A DNA stretch of 64,000 bases from Vulcanimicrobiota bacterium (lineage in GTDB: Bacteria; Vulcanimicrobiota; Xenobia; Xenobiales; JADMJV01), in NCBI GenBank assembly GCA_019637395.1, contig JAHBVR010000015.1, positions 124,001 through 188,000 of the forward strand. The letters run 5' to 3'. Position numbers and translations under genes: made by a program. Positions 1 to 7,538 of the stretch are shown here, piece after piece (position 1 is the stretch's first letter; each line of letters starts with the position of its first letter). The notes beneath the pieces are model-generated. The model saw only the letters and a list, made by a program, of their open reading frames with translations. It did not search any database and was not told the origin of the DNA.

Positions 1-165
1 AGCCTGGAAGCCAGTCACCAGGTGCAACTGGAGGACGTGGAGATCTGCGAGTCGGTGCAGCGCGGCCTGCGCTCCCAGGGTTACGATGTGGGCCGCTACG
101 CGCCCTCGCTGGAGATCGGCGAATATTCTTTTCACCATTGGCTGGCCCGCGATCTGGCATGTTGA
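1..165 (+). CDS. Rieske-type aromatic-ring-hydroxylating oxygenase alpha subunit, C-terminal end (partial)
   Basis: The window opens inside a gene whose last 54 codons are visible, ending with TGA at 163-165. The tail contains ICESVQRGLRS, then GRYAP, then a closing FHHWLARDL. This is the usual C-terminal pattern of the catalytic (SRPBCC) domain of Rieske 2Fe-2S oxygenase large subunits. These enzymes take electrons through the Rieske cluster to a mononuclear iron that oxygenates an organic substrate. The Rieske motif itself lies upstream of the window, so the substrate cannot be guessed. The next gene starts 7 nt before this stop, which implies cotranscription. Confidence 0.75.
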   Translation, partial: SLEASHQVQLEDVEICESVQRGLRSQGYDVGRYAPSLEIGEYSFHHWLARDLAC

Positions 166-1136
166 AGATTCTCTTCTGTCTGCTGCTGGTGGCCACGGCG
201 GCCGCCGAGGAAGTAGTTTATTCGGTCGCCTGGTGCGGCGCCGGGAAGTATCTCATCAGCACCGCTTCCGGCCGGAGCCTGCGCCTGCATGACGCGGCCA
301 CCGGCAAAATCAGGAAGAGCGTGAAAGTTCCCGGCCAGGCCGCCGTGTACGTTCCTTTTGGTCCCGATTCCGGCACAGATGAGGAGAATCGACTCTACGT
401 AACCGGCGGCGGAGATTTTGCGGTGACCTGTGGAGTGGACCAAATGCTACACTGGTGGAAAATTCCGCAACTGACCAGCCCTCTGCACAAAGAGATCAAC
501 TACGAGCTGGTGGGCATGTCGATGGCGGCCAACGGCAAGCTGCTCGCTTATACCAGCACCAGCAGTCGCTATCTGGACTCGGAGATGGTGCTGTTGCGAT
601 GGCAGGACAAAGGAGTGGAATTCGGCTCCTTCAGCGAGTTACCACCACCGGATGGAAGTAGCAGTTTCAGTTCTCCCCGCCTTTCCCCCGACGGTCACTG
701 GGCCATGGCCTTTACCGGTGCGGATGTCCAATTGTGGAATCTGACCAGACCGGAGTCGGGCAGCCAACATCTCAAAGACGTGTCCATCGGAGGCACCGCC
801 CTGGCGGCTCGGCACTTTTACACGCAAATTCCGGGAGGTGTCTCGGTCAGGTCGTACACGAATCCGGAGCAATCCTTGCGAACTTTCGCCTGTCAAAACC
901 CGCGCGCGGCGGGGGTGGATGCCCGGGAGAAGCGTCTGGTGGTGCTTACTTGGGATAATTTGTATTGCTGGGACCTGACCAGGCCCGAGCAGGCGCCTCG
1001 AGTCTGGCGGCACCGTGCGGAATTCATGCAGTTTTCACCGGACGGAGGCAAGGTCATGCTCCGAAGCGAGAAAGCCATCGAGGTTTGGAGCCTGCAACCC
1101 CACCAGTTGCTTTTCCGCTGGAAGCTGGGCTCCTAG
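159..1136 (+). CDS. Exported beta-propeller (WD40-like) protein, function unknown
   Basis: 325 residues from ATG 159. I prefer this start to the in-frame one at 138 because it begins directly with a signal peptide (MLKILFCLLLVATAAA, then E) and overlaps the stop of the oxygenase gene. The mature part has repeated blades with WD-like ends: VQLWNLTRPE (about residue 195), LYCWDLTRPE (about 270) and IEVWSLQ near the C-terminus, plus 'LSPDGHW' and 'FSPDGGK' turns. This is typical of WD40/YVTN propellers. The protein is probably a periplasmic or surface scaffold. No catalytic motif is visible. The overlap with the oxygenase gene suggests coexpression but not necessarily a shared function. Confidence 0.65.
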   Translation: MLKILFCLLLVATAAAEEVVYSVAWCGAGKYLISTASGRSLRLHDAATGKIRKSVKVPGQAAVYVPFGPDSGTDEENRLYVTGGGDFAVTCGVDQMLHWWKIPQLTSPLHKEINYELVGMSMAANGKLLAYTSTSSRYLDSEMVLLRWQDKGVEFGSFSELPPPDGSSSFSSPRLSPDGHWAMAFTGADVQLWNLTRPESGSQHLKDVSIGGTALAARHFYTQIPGGVSVRSYTNPEQSLRTFACQNPRAAGVDAREKRLVVLTWDNLYCWDLTRPEQAPRVWRHRAEFMQFSPDGGKVMLRSEKAIEVWSLQPHQLLFRWKLGS

Positions 1137-1141
1137 AGCGA

Positions 1142-1177
1142 AAAAGCCCCGCCTCTTTTTCAAGAGGCGGGGCTTTT
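1142..1177. terminator. Bidirectional intrinsic terminator
   Basis: A perfect 16-bp stem (1142-1157 with 1162-1177) around the loop TTTC. The stem has a GC-rich core and is flanked by A-tracts on one side and T-tracts on the other. It lies between the convergent propeller gene and nrdJ, so it can stop transcription from both sides. Confidence 0.9.
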
Positions 1178-1191
1178 GCGTTAATTCTAGC

Positions 1192-3717
1192 TTAACACTC
1201 GGAATAGCCGCAGCTGTAGCAGGTCTGGCAGCCTTCGATGGCCTGGAAGCTGACGTTGCCGCAGCTCGGGCAGATATCCGCGCTGACCTGGGTTTTGGGA
1301 GTGTGGTGGTGGACCGGCGGGGCTTCTTCGTATTCGCCGGAGTCGGCGCTCTCGAGGTATTGCTCCTCGAGGGCCTGAGCCAGCGCGTCGGGCAATGAGC
1401 GCACGCGGTTTTTCCCAAAACCGAGCGAGCGGGGACCGCCGATACCGGAGAGCTGGTTGATGATCTCGTTGACGCGCTCCTTGGGAGTCAGGGGGGACTG
1501 GAAGCGCAGTACCAACGAGGCCATACGGCCCAGCGCTTCGGCCATCGCCTTGATATCCGATCCGCCCTTACCGATGTCGACGAAGACCTCGAAAGGCCGC
1601 CCTTCAGCGTCGTCGTTCATGGTGATATGGGCGGTGCCGGCGGGCGTATTCTTGGAAACGGTGACGCCGTAGCGTTTGTAGGGACGGGGGCGAATCTTGG
1701 GCTCGTGCTTCGGCTCCATATGGACCACCGGGGCCGGGACCACGGGGGCGGGAGCGGCCGGGGTTTCTTCCAGCTTGAGGTTGAGCACCTGCTCGTCGCG
1801 CGACTGGTCGCGGTAGATAGTGCCGCCTTTGCAGCCGAGCTTATACATCAGCTCATAAAGTTCGCGGGTCTGCTCGAGGGTGAAGTCCGACGGGCAGTTG
1901 CAGGTCTTGGAGATGGCCGAATCGACCCAGCGCTGGATGGCGGCCTGCACGCGCACGTGCTGTTCGGGCGTCAGATCCATGGCGCTGACGAAGAAATCGG
2001 GCAGTTCTTCGCCGGGGTGGGCTTCCTGCCATTCCTGCACCACCTTGACCTTCTCCTCGTGCACGCCCAGGCGGCCCTTGCGGAAGTAACTCCAGAAGAA
2101 GAACGGCTCGATACCGGTGCTGGTACCGATCATGGTGCCGACCGTGCCGGTAGGAGCCTGGGTCAAGAGAGTTACGTTGCGGATACCTTTGGTTTTGACC
2201 GCCTCGCGAACGTCCTCGGGCATGCCGCGCATAAAACCGCTCTGCAGAAACTTGTCGGCCTCGAACCGGTCGAAAGAACCTTTCTCGGCGGCAATATCGC
2301 AGGAGGCCATATAAGATTCATGGGCGATGAATTTATACAAGCCGTCCAGAAACTTAAGAGACTCATCCGAGCCGTAGCGTATGTTCAGGCGGATGAGCAT
2401 TTCCGCCAGGCCGACGGTACCCAGGCCCACGCGGCGTTCCGCTTTTTGTTGTGTTTCGTTCTGAGGAAAGAAGTAGGGAGTGGCGTCGATGACGTTATCC
2501 AGGAAGCGCGTGGCCGAACGCACTCCCCGGGACAGCTCGTCCCACTGGACCTCGCCGTTGTGGACGAAACGGGATAGATTGATGTGGCCCAAATTGCACA
2601 CCGACCATTGAGGTAAAGGTTGCTCACCGCACGGATTGGTGCAGATCAGGTCGCCCTGATCATAGTAGTGGGAATTGGAATCTTTGTTGGCGCGGTCCAC
2701 AAAGAAGAGACCGGGCTCGGCCGAAGCCCAGGCGCTGCCGATGATCTGATTCCAGACCTCGCGGGCTTTGACGGTCTTGTGCACGATGGTCTGACCACCG
2801 CGCTCCACCCATTTGGTCATGTTGCCTGACCAACCGTCTTTGTAGTTGGGGTCGTTGGTGTCCGGGAAGCGCAGCTCCCAATTGGCATCGTCTTCCACAG
2901 CCTGCATAAAATCGTCGGTGATGCCGACGCTGATGTTGGCGTTGGTGATCTTGCCCATCTCGCGCTTGGCGTTGATGAACTCGAGCACATCCGGGTGCCA
3001 GACATTTAGGATAAGCATCAGGGCGCCGCGCCGCGACCCCCCCTGCTCGATCAGTCCGGTGACGAACGAATACAATCCACCCCAACTGACCGAACCCGAA
3101 GAACGGCCGTTGACACCCTTTACGTAGGCGTAACGCGGGCGCAGAGTGGAAAGATTAATGCCCACGCCGCCGCCGCGGCTCATGATTTCGGCCATCTGCG
3201 AAAGCGTGTCGAAAATACCGTCACGGGAATCCACCGGACTGGGGATGACGTAGCAGTTGTAGAAAGTCAATTGCTGCTCGGAGCCGCAGGCGGTCCAGAT
3301 GCGCCCGCCGGGCGAAAACTTCCATTCATCCAGCAGCCAGCGGAACTCGGCTTCCCAGCGTTCGCGCAGCTCGGGTTTCTCCACCGCGGCAGCGCCGCGG
3401 GCGACGCGATCCATCATCTGCTCGACGCGGGTTTCGACCGGCTTGTCAACGTGCTCCAAAGCGCAGGTGATGATGCTCTCATCGCGCAACTGCACCGTCA
3501 CTTCGGCGCCGTTCAGTGACAGCACGGTACCGATCTCACGCTGCCCGGACTTCTGGTCCACCACCGCAACCACCGTATCGCCATCCTTGAGGGAACGCTT
3601 GGTTCCATCTTTCAGGGCATAACGATCCAGGAAGATTTTCTCACCGAGAGGGGTTAACTGATTACCGGGTTTACTCACTGTTTCTTTTTCTTTCTGTAAA
3701 AAGGCGGGGGTGGCCAA
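1192..3717 (-). CDS. nrdJ: Adenosylcobalamin-dependent (class II) ribonucleoside-diphosphate reductase
   Basis: 841 residues; converts ribonucleotides to deoxyribonucleotides using a cobalamin-generated thiyl radical, without oxygen. The three expected cysteines are visible. One redox cysteine is in FYNCYVIPSP (C155). The thiyl-radical cysteine is in NPCGE (361-365) with its glutamate. The partner redox cysteine is in VCNLGHINL (about C374). A glycine-rich loop MSRGGGVGINLS follows the first cysteine. The extreme C-terminus has a zinc-ribbon-like tail (CPSC, then CQTCYSCGYSEC), usual for this NrdJ subgroup and thought to carry the reducing cysteines. The TTG start at 3717 is supported by AAAGGAG 6 nt upstream; the next in-frame start would lose the N-terminus. 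No intein is present. The gene is transcribed alone, with its own terminator. Confidence 0.95.
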   Translation of the reverse strand: MATPAFLQKEKETVSKPGNQLTPLGEKIFLDRYALKDGTKRSLKDGDTVVAVVDQKSGQREIGTVLSLNGAEVTVQLRDESIITCALEHVDKPVETRVEQMMDRVARGAAAVEKPELRERWEAEFRWLLDEWKFSPGGRIWTACGSEQQLTFYNCYVIPSPVDSRDGIFDTLSQMAEIMSRGGGVGINLSTLRPRYAYVKGVNGRSSGSVSWGGLYSFVTGLIEQGGSRRGALMLILNVWHPDVLEFINAKREMGKITNANISVGITDDFMQAVEDDANWELRFPDTNDPNYKDGWSGNMTKWVERGGQTIVHKTVKAREVWNQIIGSAWASAEPGLFFVDRANKDSNSHYYDQGDLICTNPCGEQPLPQWSVCNLGHINLSRFVHNGEVQWDELSRGVRSATRFLDNVIDATPYFFPQNETQQKAERRVGLGTVGLAEMLIRLNIRYGSDESLKFLDGLYKFIAHESYMASCDIAAEKGSFDRFEADKFLQSGFMRGMPEDVREAVKTKGIRNVTLLTQAPTGTVGTMIGTSTGIEPFFFWSYFRKGRLGVHEEKVKVVQEWQEAHPGEELPDFFVSAMDLTPEQHVRVQAAIQRWVDSAISKTCNCPSDFTLEQTRELYELMYKLGCKGGTIYRDQSRDEQVLNLKLEETPAAPAPVVPAPVVHMEPKHEPKIRPRPYKRYGVTVSKNTPAGTAHITMNDDAEGRPFEVFVDIGKGGSDIKAMAEALGRMASLVLRFQSPLTPKERVNEIINQLSGIGGPRSLGFGKNRVRSLPDALAQALEEQYLESADSGEYEEAPPVHHHTPKTQVSADICPSCGNVSFQAIEGCQTCYSCGYSEC

Positions 3718-3774
3718 ACCAAACTCCTTTCCCTCGACCCTTGCAGAGTTGAGGGGTATTCAACTTCGGTCTGG

Positions 3775-3804
3775 ACCTTAGCGCGTAGGTCGTGCGAAAG
3801 TCAA
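3775..3804 (-). promoter_or_regulatory. Probable sigma70-type promoter of nrdJ
   Basis: Read on the minus strand, TTGACT (3804-3799) is separated by 18 nt from TAAGGT (3780-3775). This would start transcription about 50 nt before the nrdJ TTG codon. A second TTGACA occurs at 3828-3823 without a matching -10 box. Match to consensus is moderate and there is no other support. Confidence 0.4.
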
Positions 3805-3866
3805 CCGAAAAACAAAATTCAATGTCAACATCTAGTATGCCTCCCTGGGATGTCACCACTACAGGT

Positions 3867-3907
3867 TGTGGAAAAGTGGAAAACACCTGGGGATAGCCTG
3901 TGGAAAA
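3867..3907. promoter_or_regulatory. Cluster of DnaA-box-like sites behind nrdJ
   Basis: TGTGGAAAA occurs twice (3867-3875 and 3899-3907), with a one-mismatch copy AGTGGAAAA at 3875-3883. The reverse complement TTTTCCACA fits the relaxed DnaA-box consensus TTWTNCACA. The cluster lies in the divergent region between nrdJ and the next gene. In Escherichia coli, DnaA boxes control nrdAB, so a regulatory role is plausible. Nothing else here (no dnaA or dnaN, no AT-rich unwinding element) suggests an origin. Confidence 0.4.
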
Positions 3908-3964
3908 ACATTCATAAAACTGACCAAGGAGTCAGGGGGGGAGGAATGGCGAAGGGCGGGACGG

Positions 3965-5242
3965 GTGAATCTTGAGCTCGAGCAGTTGGTCAAGGATTTG
4001 CGCGCCGAGGGCGCGCTGGATTCGGCTGGGAACTTTACTCTGGACGCGGCCAAAGCGCGTGAGAAACTGGCCCAGAGACAGCAGCGCGAAGCCGGTTTGT
4101 GGCTGGTCAAGCTGATCCAGGGAGCCCACATGTGGGAAGCCAACAGCCTGGAATTACGCCAGGAGCGCCTTTGCGCGCGGGCGGTGTTCGGGCTGGGCGG
4201 CAAGGAGCTGGACCTGCGCCCCTGGTTGGCCCGCCTGCACGACATCGAAATGCTGGCCGATCCGTTTTACGGACCGCTGGCCACCGCCTTTCAGGCCGCC
4301 CTGGCCGATGGCTGTTCGGGGATGGATATCACCTTGCCGGAAGGCCCGTTGCTGCTGGATAGCCAGGGCATCAAGGGCCACTGGAAAGGCCTGGAGCCGG
4401 TCTCCTGTCTCCCCCTGCGCTTTCTCTACGCACAAAAGAAGCCGTGGTGGAACCCTCTGCTGCACCTGCGCCCTCCCCAGCGTTCCGCGGAGAACTTCCT
4501 GGCCGCGCAACGCAAGGGTGGACTGGCTCTGCCGCGAGTGGACGTGGACCGCTTTCCCATCAGTCGCCAGGGCGCGCTGGAGAAGGTCGTCGGCGTGGAT
4601 CCGCATCCAGCCCGGATGGAAAGAGTGTTTTTGTCTTCCGACCCGGCTCGCGAGTTGATGTTCTATCCTGAATCCGGGCGGCGCCGGGCCAGTATCGAGG
4701 AGGTCAACGGCCAGGTCACCTGGCAGAATCCGGGCGTAACTTACCAGGGCTTGCGCCAGTGGCGTCACGAGCAGGGCGCTCGCCTGCCGTTGCCCACCTC
4801 TGTGCACGTGCAACCCTGGCTGGACCACCTGCAGCGCGAAGGCCTGCAGACCCCTCCCCCGCCCTCTCAAGAACAGGCTCTGGCCGTGCGTGGCGTGTTG
4901 GTCTGGAATATGGACAGCCACGTGCCGGCCACGATTCTGCCCGTCAAGTATGGGATTCAGCTGGAAGGGGTGCCCTTCACTTCGCTGCCTCCGGGGGTCA
5001 CCATGTGGTTGTCGAGTTCGCGCTGGCGCACCGACATCCACCAGAAGAAGGTGGTGCATGACGAGACCTATCGCGAGTTATGCAACTGGTGCAGCGAGCA
5101 GTTCGACTGCATGGTAAGCGATGCCGCCGACCTGTTACGCGCTTCCGAAACGGTCCGCCAGATGCTGGCTCCGCTGCGGCTGGCCCTGGGCAACTCCCGA
5201 GCGGGCGCGGCCCTGCGCACCCTGCCCTTTCCACGGCGCTGA
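3965..5242 (+). CDS. Orphan protein with degenerate GHKL-like N-terminal domain (paralogue A)
   Basis: 425 residues from GTG 3965. An upstream in-frame TTG at 3866 is rejected because the DnaA-like boxes would then lie inside the gene. I do not recognise a named family. The first ~140 residues match the N-termini of the genes at 9008 and 55652. They share an 'L..L...G.L...G.FTLD...A..KL' opening (here LRAEGALDSAGNFTLDAAKA), then a hydrophobic helix followed by a short strand (NSLELR). Next comes a segment 'LATAFQAALADG' followed by a strand and 'PEG'. In an intact GHKL ATPase these correspond in order to the N-box helix, the first strand and the G-loop region, but the E, N and D of the ATP site are absent. 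The remainder is proline- and tryptophan-rich with no motif. The gene is a single unit, ending against a tandem repeat array. Confidence 0.6.
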   Translation: MNLELEQLVKDLRAEGALDSAGNFTLDAAKAREKLAQRQQREAGLWLVKLIQGAHMWEANSLELRQERLCARAVFGLGGKELDLRPWLARLHDIEMLADPFYGPLATAFQAALADGCSGMDITLPEGPLLLDSQGIKGHWKGLEPVSCLPLRFLYAQKKPWWNPLLHLRPPQRSAENFLAAQRKGGLALPRVDVDRFPISRQGALEKVVGVDPHPARMERVFLSSDPARELMFYPESGRRRASIEEVNGQVTWQNPGVTYQGLRQWRHEQGARLPLPTSVHVQPWLDHLQREGLQTPPPPSQEQALAVRGVLVWNMDSHVPATILPVKYGIQLEGVPFTSLPPGVTMWLSSSRWRTDIHQKKVVHDETYRELCNWCSEQFDCMVSDAADLLRASETVRQMLAPLRLALGNSRAGAALRTLPFPRR

Positions 5243-5592
5243 AAGCGCGGAGAACTGGTGGCGGAGGCCCGATTGGGCAGCCTTTCCGGGGGGCGCGGAG
5301 AGCTGGTGGCGGAACCTCCGCCACGGCGGCTCCGCGGAGGCCGATTGGGCAGCCTTTCCGGGAGCGCGGAGAGCTGATGGCGGAGCCTCCGCCAGCGCGG
5401 CTCCGCGGAGGCCGGATTGGGCAGCCTTTCCGGGGGGCGCGGAGAGCTGGTGGCGGAACCTCCGCCACGGCGGCTCCGCGGAGGCCCGATTGGGCAGCCT
5501 TTCCGGGAGCGTGGAGAGCTGATGGCGGAACCTCCGCCACGGCGGCTCCGCGGAGGCCGATTGGGCAGCCTTTCCGGGGGGCGCGGAGGGCG
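5243..5592. repeat. 72-bp tandem repeat array between convergent genes
   Basis: The whole gap between two convergent stop codons is repeats. The core GATTGGGCAGCCTTTCCGG begins at 5271, 5343, 5415, 5488 and 5559 (periods 72, 72, 73, 71), preceded by a shortened unit at 5243-5270. Copies 1, 3 and 5 continue CCGGGGGGCGCGG, while copies 2 and 4 continue CCGGGAGCG and have GATGG instead of GGTGG, so the array has a ~144-bp two-unit period. Each full unit holds nested inverted repeats (GGCGGAACCTCCGCC and the palindrome CTCCGCGGAG), so transcripts would fold strongly. Long open frames run across it on both strands but translate into a repetitive RG/PP-rich string and are not convincing genes. Confidence 0.9.
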
Positions 5593-6930
5593 CTAAGGCT
5601 GGGGCTCGGCGGGAGGGGGCGGGTCCGGCTGGGGAAGCGGATCTTCTTGAATTTTGCGCTTTTTGCTCCAGGGGTACTTGCGCTTGGGGCGGGTGACCAC
5701 GCCCGGGATCTCACCATCCTTGATCTGCTGCTTGTTGCTCTTCTTTTCTTGCTTGACGGCTTTGGCTTGGCCGGGAGCGTCGACGAAGCAGCAGCAGTCC
5801 CAGTTGGACGAGCATTTGCAGGCGTCGCAGCAGTCAGGATCGCAGCAGTCGCAAATCTCGCAGCACTCCAGCCCTTCGCAGGCCCCGCACTCGCAAGAGT
5901 TGCAGACCGAACAGGCGTCGCAGGCGGTCAGGTCGCAGGCGTTGCAGTCACACAGATGGCATCCGTCGCAGCAGCCTCCACAATCGCAGCCCTCACAGCC
6001 TCCACAGTCGCAGCCGTCACAGGCCACGGCCGCCTGGGGTTGCAGGGAGGCCGCCGCCAGGCCGGCACCGATCCAGCAGGCCCGGCCGGAAAAGCGCGCC
6101 TCGTCAGAACGGAACTCACGCAGAGTCAGGCTGCGCAGCCGGTTCACCTGCTCTTCCAGCAAGGGGCGGCGCTGGCCTAAAGGCAGATGGTTGAGGGCCC
6201 GGCGCGCGTGGTGCAGGGCGTGCAGCAACTGCACTCCCAGTTCCTCGTCGGCCAGCGGAAATTTCACCAGAGCGTTAAAGGCTCCGTGCCGGCGGTCTTT
6301 GGCCTGGTCGCTCCAGGCATCATAGAGATAGATCCACAGGCCCAGGGCCCGTCCCAGTTCTTCTAGATGAGGGCGCAGCCAGGTTTGTTCCGTATAATCC
6401 GCCAGAAAACCAAAAAGCGCGGCCAACATGGTCTGGGTGGGCACGGCCAGGTCGGGCAGCGAGCCGGCCTCTTGCTCGACAGCCCGCTGCCAGGCGCCCA
6501 ACCCCTCGATGGCGTCGCGCGGGAACCGCGCTTCATCCAGAATGGGCGCGGCCTTGCGCCAGCTCTTTTGCAGCGGCAGAAAAGCCCAGCGCACCCAGGG
6601 GCGATCCCCATCATGGAGATCGTCTTCGACTTTGGCGCCGGCCAGGGCCAGAGTCAGAGCCGATACCAGCTTACGCGTGCGCAACGGCATCTGCAGCACC
6701 GGCACCTGGCGGAAGAAGACGGCCGTGCAGGCCTTGCGTTCAATATGCTCAGATCTCTCTAAGGCGGCCAGCGTAATCAGAAAAAAAGTGGTGTCATAGT
6801 TGGTGAGCAAGGAGGCAAATTTGCCGCCGAAGGCGTCGAGGCTATGGCACAGTCCGCAGAAATGACTCTGGTAGAGTCGCTTCTGATCCGCGTCAAAGCG
6901 GTCTTTGGGCGGACGCAGGGAGCCGAACAC
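5593..6930 (-). CDS. DUF5685-family protein with a 30-cysteine C-terminal domain
   Basis: 445 residues from GTG 6930. An in-frame ATG exists 20 codons upstream (6990), but the family characteristically begins 'MFGxLRP', matched by GTG-FGSLRP. The first ~290 residues carry the DUF5685 pattern: CGLCHSLDAFGGKFASLLTN (about 25-45), 'YDTTFFL', and a helical block ending GLWIYLYDAWSDQAKDR before HGAFNAL. After a short hydrophobic stretch comes a segment (DNA 5780-6035) with 30 cysteines in ~80 residues, mostly CxxC and CC pairs with Asp, Glu and Gly. A basic then proline-rich tail follows. The biochemical role of DUF5685 is unknown to me; the Cys domain looks like a metal-binding or disulfide-rich module. 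The gene stands alone, bounded by the repeat array and a hairpin. Confidence 0.75.
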   Translation of the reverse strand: MFGSLRPPKDRFDADQKRLYQSHFCGLCHSLDAFGGKFASLLTNYDTTFFLITLAALERSEHIERKACTAVFFRQVPVLQMPLRTRKLVSALTLALAGAKVEDDLHDGDRPWVRWAFLPLQKSWRKAAPILDEARFPRDAIEGLGAWQRAVEQEAGSLPDLAVPTQTMLAALFGFLADYTEQTWLRPHLEELGRALGLWIYLYDAWSDQAKDRRHGAFNALVKFPLADEELGVQLLHALHHARRALNHLPLGQRRPLLEEQVNRLRSLTLREFRSDEARFSGRACWIGAGLAAASLQPQAAVACDGCDCGGCEGCDCGGCCDGCHLCDCNACDLTACDACSVCNSCECGACEGLECCEICDCCDPDCCDACKCSSNWDCCCFVDAPGQAKAVKQEKKSNKQQIKDGEIPGVVTRPKRKYPWSKKRKIQEDPLPQPDPPPPAEPQP

Positions 6931-7002
6931 GGGGGCTGCCTTCGCCGAGCCCGGGGAGGAGTCCCTGGCCCGGTTAGGAAAACCGCCCAAGCAGGGGGGT
7001 CC

Positions 7003-7025
7003 AAGGGGGGACTGCCGTCCCCCTT
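7003..7025. repeat. GGACTGCCGTCC hairpin, copy 1
   Basis: AAGGGGGGAC-TGCC-GTCCCCCTT forms a near-perfect stem with a TGCC loop. It lies between the divergent DUF5685 and cyclophilin genes. The same core occurs at 20500-20570 (twice) and, inverted, at 51763-51774, always between genes. Confidence 0.7.
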
Positions 7026-7058
7026 TGAACGCTGGAATTATCTATATTGGAGCTTTTT

Positions 7059-7496
7059 ATGGCAAATCCGCGTATCTCGATGAAGACTTCAAAAGGCGAA
7101 ATGATCATCGAATTGTTTCAAGACGCCGCTCCCAACACCGTGAAGAACTTTCTCGATCTGACCAACAAGGGTTATTACAACGGTCTGACCTTCCACCGCG
7201 TCATCCCCAACTTTATGATCCAGGGGGGCTGCCCTCACGGCACCGGTACCGGTGGTCCGGGCTACAAGATCAACTGCGAAATCAACCCAAACAAGCACCT
7301 GCGCGGCTCTCTCTCGATGGCTCACGCCGGTCCCAACACGGGCGGCAGCCAATTCTTCATCTGTCACTCGCCCCAGTCCCACCTCGACGGCGTCCACACC
7401 GTCTTCGGCCAAGTGATCGAAGGCATCGAAGTGGTCGACAAGGTGCAAAAAGACGACAAGATGGAAGAAGTTCGCCAGCTCAGCGTAGCCGGCTAG
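7059..7496 (+). CDS. Cyclophilin-type peptidyl-prolyl cis-trans isomerase
   Basis: 145 residues, a minimal single-domain cyclophilin that catalyses proline isomerisation during protein folding. The start is ATG 7059, with GGAG 6 nt upstream; the in-frame TTG at 7047 is worse placed. Family signatures are clear: [13 protein letters not shown] (catalytic Arg and the substrate loop), then GSQFFICHS and [12 protein letters not shown]. There is no signal peptide, so it is cytoplasmic. The usual tryptophan of eukaryotic cyclophilins is replaced in the [10 protein letters not shown] segment, as in most bacterial ones. It is followed immediately by a terminator. Confidence 0.95.
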   Translation: MANPRISMKTSKGEMIIELFQDAAPNTVKNFLDLTNKGYYNGLTFHRVIPNFMIQGGCPHGTGTGGPGYKINCEINPNKHLRGSLSMAHAGPNTGGSQFFICHSPQSHLDGVHTVFGQVIEGIEVVDKVQKDDKMEEVRQLSVAG

Positions 7497-7506
7497 CTCG
7501 ATTGAA

Positions 7507-7535
7507 AAGGGGCCGGAAGACCGGCCCCTTTTTTG
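7507..7535 (+). terminator. Intrinsic terminator after the cyclophilin gene
   Basis: A 10-bp stem AAGGGGCCGG / CCGGCCCCTT (7507-7516 with 7521-7530) around AAGA, followed by a T-run. It ends only 3 nt before the ATG of the GHKL ATPase gene. Confidence 0.9.
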
Positions 7536-7538
7536 TTT

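Noticed and set aside
3867-3907. Origin of replication
   Set aside because: Only two or three DnaA-like boxes, no AT-rich element and no dnaA, dnaN or related genes nearby.
5243-5592. Tandem repeats as a CRISPR array
   Set aside because: Units are contiguous with no unique spacers, the period is 72 bp and no cas genes are present.
4998-5717. Minus-strand frame across the tandem repeats
   Set aside because: Repeat-driven open frame without motif; it overlaps two convincing genes.
5080-6180. Long + strand frame across the repeat array and the Cys-rich gene
   Set aside because: It is antisense to the clear DUF5685 gene and reads the repeats as RG/GG-rich low-complexity protein; no start site or family.
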